Below, piece after piece: positions 58,677-64,000 of a DNA stretch of 64,000 bases (positions are counted from its first letter, which is position 1; each line of letters starts with the position of its first letter). The notes under the pieces were generated by a model that saw nothing but the letters and a program-made list of their open reading frames with translations, searched no databases and was not told where the DNA came from. The translations under genes were made by a program, and so were the position numbers. The DNA comes from Sarcocystis neurona (Eukaryota > Apicomplexa > Conoidasida > Eucoccidiorida > Sarcocystidae), in NCBI GenBank assembly GCA_000727475.1, contig KL647300.1, forward strand, positions 812,472 through 876,471. Direction: 5' to 3'.

Positions 58677-61600
58677 CGTCAGATTAACCGGCTCATTTCT
58701 TTGTGCCTCGAGGACGTCTTAAAGGTGAGCCTTGCACCATAGCGAAGAAAGACAGCCCTCATGTACTTTGGAACAATGTTGAGGTTTTTGTGTGCATATC
58801 AGGGTGTAGCCACCAGGACACTTGTGTTTCTGCAGAGCCAACGCACGCTGAATGCGTGCGAGGCAGACACGCTGCTCGCAGTACAGCTCAGGGTGCGTCC
58901 CTCAAATCGAACATTCTCACGTAATCCACGTGAAGTAGTAGAGTCGCAGGAACATCCAATATTAGCGCGTCCGCCCAAGAAAAAAAATTGATGAAATCAG
59001 AACTGATACCCCTGAAAGAAAATTGCCCCCATAAGCCTGAAGAACCCCTGTTCCGGGGCTGGCTGCGAAGTCGTCCCTGTTGACAATTTTTGACGAGCCG
59101 TCTCTCGTCCGAGTTTGTCCGACTTTCCTACCGCTGAAACCCAGAAGTCCGAAAAGACTCTTGTAACGTAGATATGTTGCAGAAACGTTCTGAACGGGCT
59201 CCGTAAGTGAAGTCTGTGTACTGTACCTTGTTTCGCGGCTAAACGTCACGCCACAGGCCATGACGCTTGATGGCCTGGCGTTGTTGCGCTGCTTCCAGTA
59301 CTTCTCTTCTGCACTTTTGATCGGACGCACAAGTCTAATGCATAGTAGGTAGCGGAACAGCTGCACACGGTTAGACGCCACTGGTTCTTTTTCTTCTGTC
59401 TATATATANNNNNNNNNNNNNNNNNNNNNNNNNNNNNNNNNNNNNNNNNNNNNNNNNNNNNNNNNNNNNNNNNNNNNNNNNNNNNNNNNNNNNNNNNNNN
59501 NNNNNNNNNNNNNNNNNNNNNNNNNNNNNNNNNNNNNNNNNNNNNNNNNNNNNNNNNNNNNNNNNNNNNNNNNNNNNNNNNNNNNNNNNNNNNNNNNNNN
59601 NNNNNNNNNNNNNNNNNNNNNNNNNNNNNNNNNNNNNNNNNNNNNNNNNNNNNNNNNNNNNNNNNNNNNNNNNNNNNNNNNNNNNNNNNNNNNNNNNNNN
59701 NNNNNNNNNNNNNNNNNNNNNNNNNNNNNNNNNNNNNNNNNNNNNNNNNNNNNNNNNNNNNNNNNNNNNNNNNNNNNNNNNNNNNNNNNNNNNNNNNNNN
59801 NNNNNNNNNNNNNNNNNNNNNNNNNNNNNNNNNNNNNNNNNNNNNNNNNNNNNNNNNNNNNNNNTATATATATATATATATATATATATATAAGTATGTG
59901 CATGATATCCACAGTTTCAGCCTCAGTATTCTCTTTACCTTTCTCGCTAGCCACGGTATTGTTACTATTCTGTTTTCTCTTCTCGCTTCCTTCCACCCTG
60001 AACAGTACTTCGTCATCCGGCGGAGCCTTCCCCTATCACATTTGTCACTTCAGTGTTGCAAAATTTCCCCGCCGCAAGACCTCAGCGTGCCAGTCTTCAG
60101 ATCAGCGCAGGCGCTAATTCAAAACACAGTATGTGTATTAAGAAAATCCTGCCGCCTCCAACTCTTCTACTTGAGGATCATGCAAAATTTCGTCTTCTCT
60201 TTCACTTCGTCTGCTGTTCCCGCCCTTCAGGTCGTGCTCGACTGGGCCGCAGCGGAGAACGATGAAGAGGCAAGCGAAAGGCATTTATGCTTTTGTACGA
60301 ATGGAGGGTTTTTCCAATTGTGGAAGTGCAGCTTATGCCTGTTCACTTTGAAAAGTGAACGGACGAAAAATTGAACAGTTGGAATGCCTGCATGCGCAGA
60401 AAATAGTCAGCTCCCGTGTGTACAACGGCACATGCGGAGTACTGACAGAAACACTTTCACACAAATATGTGCACAAAAACACCATTCTAATGCGTATCTA
60501 TGTGCTTTAAAAGGCCTCTGGCTGTGTCTGTGGCGTATCTATCTTTTAAAAAAGAAAAGGTAATACAACTGGCTACAATTTCCGAGAAAAATTTCCCCAA
60601 TTAGAAACGTACACCGTATCAGATGCCGGCGCATCGGTTAGGCACGTAAAGTAATCAATCGTGTACGTGAGGACATGGTTAGTGGTGCTCCTGTGCCATT
60701 CTCTCGCATAGCTGCAAATACACACATTGACACGTGTGTGCGGAGTAAAACAAACGAAGTGCGTTGGAATTTCCCGTCAACCTGGAATTTTGTGCGTTTT
60801 CTATGAAACTTCGGCTGTCGTTTCTGCAGAAACGCCTCGTGGACACTGGACTCTTCGAACTAGTATTATGGGAAACCGTAGGCAGTTGCGACGACACGAC
60901 ACCCAAATGTGCTGGATGCGGGGAAATATGGTGCTCAGTCTGGCTGACACACACGACTGCGGAGTGCTAATAAAGAGCAAAGAGTTACTACCATCCCGAG
61001 TGCACATCAATACAAATGCCTAAGTAACTCTGTGTGAAGCCGCGCGACGCCTCGTCGGAGTCACACACTTCCTTACGATAGTGTGCTACCTCCCACGTCT
61101 CGTTTGCTGGGATAAGTGTCTAAGCAGTCGAGATAAGTAATTATGGGACAATCCACCAGGCACGTCGGTGTTCGCAAATTTTCTCTTACACGAGAGGAAA
61201 GAAGGGGGAATGACAGATAACGACAACCGTCTCCCACATATTCCCAAAAGGTACCCGACGCTTAGAGAATGCAATTGCTTGTCTGTGCAGTCCGTGCTTG
61301 CCTCAATCGCCAGTACAACAGTACATATGTATAAATAGCTCTGTGTGAGTTCGTGCGACGCATCCTGCGAATCACATCCCTGCGTACGGTAGTATGTTGC
61401 CTTCCATATCGGCTTTGTCGGAATAGGTTATTTTGCAGCAATCCGCCAGACACGTTGTTCTTCGCAAATATCCCATAACACGGGAGAAAAGAAGGGAGAA
61501 TGACAGAGGGTGACAAGTTCCCAGCGTACATTCCCAGAAAGTACACGCAGCTTGAAGAAAACAATACGTTACATGCTCAGCACGTGCTTAGGTCCAAAAA

Positions 61601-62689
61601 TCTACTGGCAGTGCTCATATCAGCTTTGCAGTATAAATCGAGGCTTTTGTTTTTCAGGCGACGAGCAGTGCAGCCTCCATATGGGATAGGCGTCATCTTG
61701 GTAAGCGCATCTTTTAGCGGAAAAGTGACAAAAACTACTGGATGTCTACCGTTGAAGCATCTGCTTTGAACAACGGCATCCATCCGCGCGGCGGCGAGAC
61801 CCATGCATTGGCTGAAATAAAGCTGACAAATATAACTGCGTGAATAATCTGTATTATAGTGCTGCCGACACATGTGTACAGCACTTACACGCGGCTGTGC
61901 GGTGAACGCCTCATGCGTCGTAAGTACACACTTGCATGCATCAGTGCTTGTAAAAGAATTAATTAAACTGAGGTGACGGGGTGGTACGGCTGCGCCCACC
62001 TGCGACTCCACCGACGAAGATGCGACGCCTTTAAAAGGAAACGACTTGAGACAAGTTTTCTTAAATTCTAGTGTGTTGGGTTTTGACACTCTTCTAACAT
62101 GGTGCAACACTGTACGGGGTCGGCATCAGTATGCTGAAGTGTAATAGTATGTACGAGGGAAACAATAATAAGCCTTCCTCTCGTGCGGACTTGTGCGTGG
62201 GAAGTCCTGCACACTAATGCAGGAGCACATCCAGCAGAAATAAGCGGCGTGACAGCTACGAATTGGTTGTTCTGATAAAGCACTCCATTCGACAAGAGCT
62301 CAATTTTTTAAACTGTGATGTGAGATGAATGCTCGACACTGATGTGCCTCGTGTGTTGCATGACTTTTGCAGTGCTGCAAGGCAAGCGTGTGGCGTAGGC
62401 GAAGCCTCACACAGAAGTCAACAGCGTCCTTTGGTGAGACCGCTTGGCCAGGATAGAAAAAAGGAGGCTTCCAGAAGAAGAGAAAAGGGAACGAATCAAC
62501 GGTTCTAACAGTACGCCTTTCGTCTGCCTCTACCTCTGACTGAAGTGACGAGCTGGCTTTCCTCCCTTTTTTCTTGTAGGAAGATATGTACGAGCGAAAC
62601 ATGATGCAAGCCAACGTCTTTACATTTCCCAGCCGATCACAAGGAGGACGCTCCTTCTATTTATCATCCAGCCAGTCTCCAGTGTGTGA
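58677..62689 (+). CDS. Hypothetical gene of very small exons; partial model
   Basis: Exon candidates each have a good acceptor and donor. 58677-58724 reads RQINRLISLCLEDVLK; 60231 onward reads VVLDWAAAENDEEASERHL; 60830-60877 reads KRLVDTGLFELVLWET; 61658-61700 reads ATSSAASIWDRRHL; 62580-62689 reads RYVRAKHDASQRLYISQPIT and ends in TGA. Phases agree for 58724 to 60231 (0), 60877 to 61658 (0) and 61700 to 62580 (1). The link from 60231 to 60830 is unresolved because its donor is uncertain. The product is helical and charged; family unknown. The alternative frame at 62586-62831 (MYERNMMQANVFTFPSRS) is open, but its phase does not fit the 61700 donor. The assembly gap at 59409-59864 lies in the first intron. 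The 5' end is unknown. Confidence 0.45.
59393..59891. repeat. TA microsatellite containing an assembly gap
   Basis: Positions 59409-59864 are Ns (456 nt). The left flank ends in TATATATA (59401-59408) and the right flank begins with 27 nt of TA repeats (59865-59891). The gap is probably an unresolved TA expansion. Frames drawn through the Ns are meaningless. Confidence 0.95.
61030..61562. repeat. Two-copy direct repeat, about 230 nt each, 308-nt spacing
   Basis: Copies at about 61030-61262 and 61338-61562 share GTGCGACGC/GCGCGACGC, CAATCC..CCAG.CACGT, TTCGCAAAT and AGAAGGG.GAATGACAGA blocks with many substitutions and small indels. They lie in the intron between exons 60830-60877 and 61658-61700. 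Minus-strand translations of both are similar but have no splice support. Confidence 0.75.
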
Positions 62690-63550
62690 CAGGTGCCTGG
62701 AAGTTAAATGGATGTCCCGTACACTGTTCCCTACGGAACTTTCTTGCCCAACTACAGGATGCACGTTTCCTGATGACGAGGCTCCTGTGCTGATGCAGAA
62801 GGGCAGGGCAGTGCCTCACGTAAAGAGCTGAGATGATCCCGTACTTGAAAGCAAGGGTGCTGTTCGTCGACCTTGTTTCATGCGTGCGTATACTCTAGAT
62901 ATACGCGTGCGTCCACTCATCCCTCCACAGCCGGCTATAAACTTTCCAGTTAAGACTGACGCACATTTCATCACTTTTAACCTGCGGCAATTCAGCGTCT
63001 CCTGTGGTGAAATGGGGTGACACGAGATTCACCGCTCGGAAGGAAAGTTGGGCCACGCCCCGAACGCATTGGGCGGTGGCAAGTATGACTGCGGACATAG
63101 CGCAGCGTGTGTCAGGTTCGAGATTCGAAGCGGGCACGCTCTTGATTGACCGCCACTTCCATCCGTTAAATCGAAGGAATGCTACTGATGAAACCTTGCG
63201 CTCGTCATCACGACTACGATTCATACTGAGACATCGCGGAATATGGACCGAAGTGACTTTATATATGCAAATATTCGATAAGTTATGGAGCACATTCGAC
63301 GTGGTACCTCTGACTGGGCACAACAAGCACGTATATGTGTATATGTATGTCAACGTATATATATATACATATATATATATATGCGTGCGTAGATGCGCTT
63401 GTTCGACTCAGTAGTTGCAAACGGACGGAGCACGGGAAATCGCGATGTATGGGTCGTCTTAATCGTATGGCTTATGACTGTAGGAAGAAAAAAAGTAGTC
63501 GAGACAAAAGCGTAGCTCTGACTACACGACGCAGCGTTCAGGCGTGTTTT
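62690..63550. other. Ambiguous region with TA microsatellite
   Basis: Plus (63004-63414) and minus (63353-62895) frames are both open and neither is convincing. A TA-rich tract (TATATATATACATATATATA, about 63355-63382) is present. Confidence 0.4.
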
Positions 63551-63793
63551 GTAGTCGAGAAAGACAAATGGAAAAGAAGAGTGATCTACGGGGTGCGAGG
63601 GCACTCTCTGGAAATACTGTATCGTGGGAATACCATTGCTGCGGGCCGCCAGCAATTACTGCATATAGGGAAGCCCGTACCAGCATGCACCGCATGTATT
63701 CTGCAGCTGTACAAGCGCCACGAAACTGCCAGTGAGATTGTTGACCAAATTTTGCCAGCGAACACGGTACTGCCAACATTTCGGCTTTGTTGA
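63551..63793 (+). CDS. Probable terminal exon, unknown protein
   Basis: The acceptor CGCAGCGTTCAG precedes 63551, and the frame runs 80 codons to TGA at 63791-63793. It reads ACFVVEKDKWKRRVIYGVRG, then HSLEILYRGNTIAAGRQQLL, with a later CTACILQLYKRHE and end VLPTFRLC. Composition is typical of a compact folded domain. It could be the last exon of a gene starting around 63.0 kb, or a continuation of the small-exon gene if the 62689 stop is skipped. No family recognised. Confidence 0.45.
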   Translation, partial: VVEKDKWKRRVIYGVRGHSLEILYRGNTIAAGRQQLLHIGKPVPACTACILQLYKRHETASEIVDQILPANTVLPTFRLC

Positions 63794-64000
63794 GACGCAT
63801 GTTACAATTGACGCAGCCAGTTACGAATTAGCTGAAGATATGTAGGCTACACAACGCCGTGTTTCCGCCGAAAGTTGCCGTGAGTCCACACACAGAGTTC
63901 CACTGGCTTCGTCTATCAGCTGCGTACAAGAAATATGTGAATTGTAGGCAGTTCTTCCACACTTTGGTTAGACGTTAGAGTGCTTGATTTCTGGTGGTAT
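63794..64000. other. Window end, no gene seen
   Basis: This follows the 63793 stop. No splice sites or open frame of interest were seen. Confidence 0.4.

Noticed and set aside
59246..60016. Two minus-strand ORFs running through the Ns
   Set aside because: More than half of each is the sequence gap.
1..64000. tRNA, rRNA, transposase or prokaryotic operon structure
   Set aside because: None could be recognised by reading. The splice-dependent coding pattern argues against a bacterial or phage origin.

Overview
The window looks like nuclear DNA from a eukaryotic protist, most likely an apicomplexan (coccidian-like) or a close alveolate relative. Base composition is mixed. Coding sequence is broken by GT-AG introns. 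Very long low-complexity ORFs sit beside short conserved exons, and TA/GTAT microsatellites punctuate introns and intergenic DNA. The species call is inference: no rRNA, tRNA or other marker gene was found. Gene models were built by eye from reading frame, splice sites and codon-phase matching. Exon lists are therefore hypotheses, strongest where consecutive exons agree in phase.

Layout. 1-8572 (+): 3' part of a seven-exon gene, open at the left edge. 8762-11585 (-): scattered exons of a convergent gene. 12646-15001 (+): a gene rich in short introns, ending in cysteine-rich EGF-like modules and one membrane helix. 16047-16528 (+): last three exons of another gene. 16771-17774 (+): a two-exon gene. 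18259 to about 27426 (-): a large gene with a split PHD-type zinc finger and a long glutamine-rich C-terminal exon, a likely chromatin factor. 27785-28084 (-) and 29068-30256 (+): smaller putative coding pieces. 30257-34513: no convincing gene. 34514-43690 (+): two giant low-complexity ORFs that can be spliced in phase into one protein of roughly 2,700 residues. 45710-57613 (+): a tubulin tyrosine ligase-like (TTLL3/8-type) gene, the only family recognised with high confidence. 58677-62689 (+): a gene of very small exons. 63551-63793 (+): a probable last exon.

The most interesting points are these. The TTLL gene keeps the ATP-grasp framework but has changed several residues normally conserved in active enzymes. 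It also carries at least one extra copy of an internal exon and an 801-nt intron built from a 71/63-nt minisatellite. A class of very short introns (34-56 nt) recurs in independent genes. Three perfect hairpins cluster at 47.24-47.45 kb. A 456-nt assembly gap lies in a TA microsatellite at 59409-59864.
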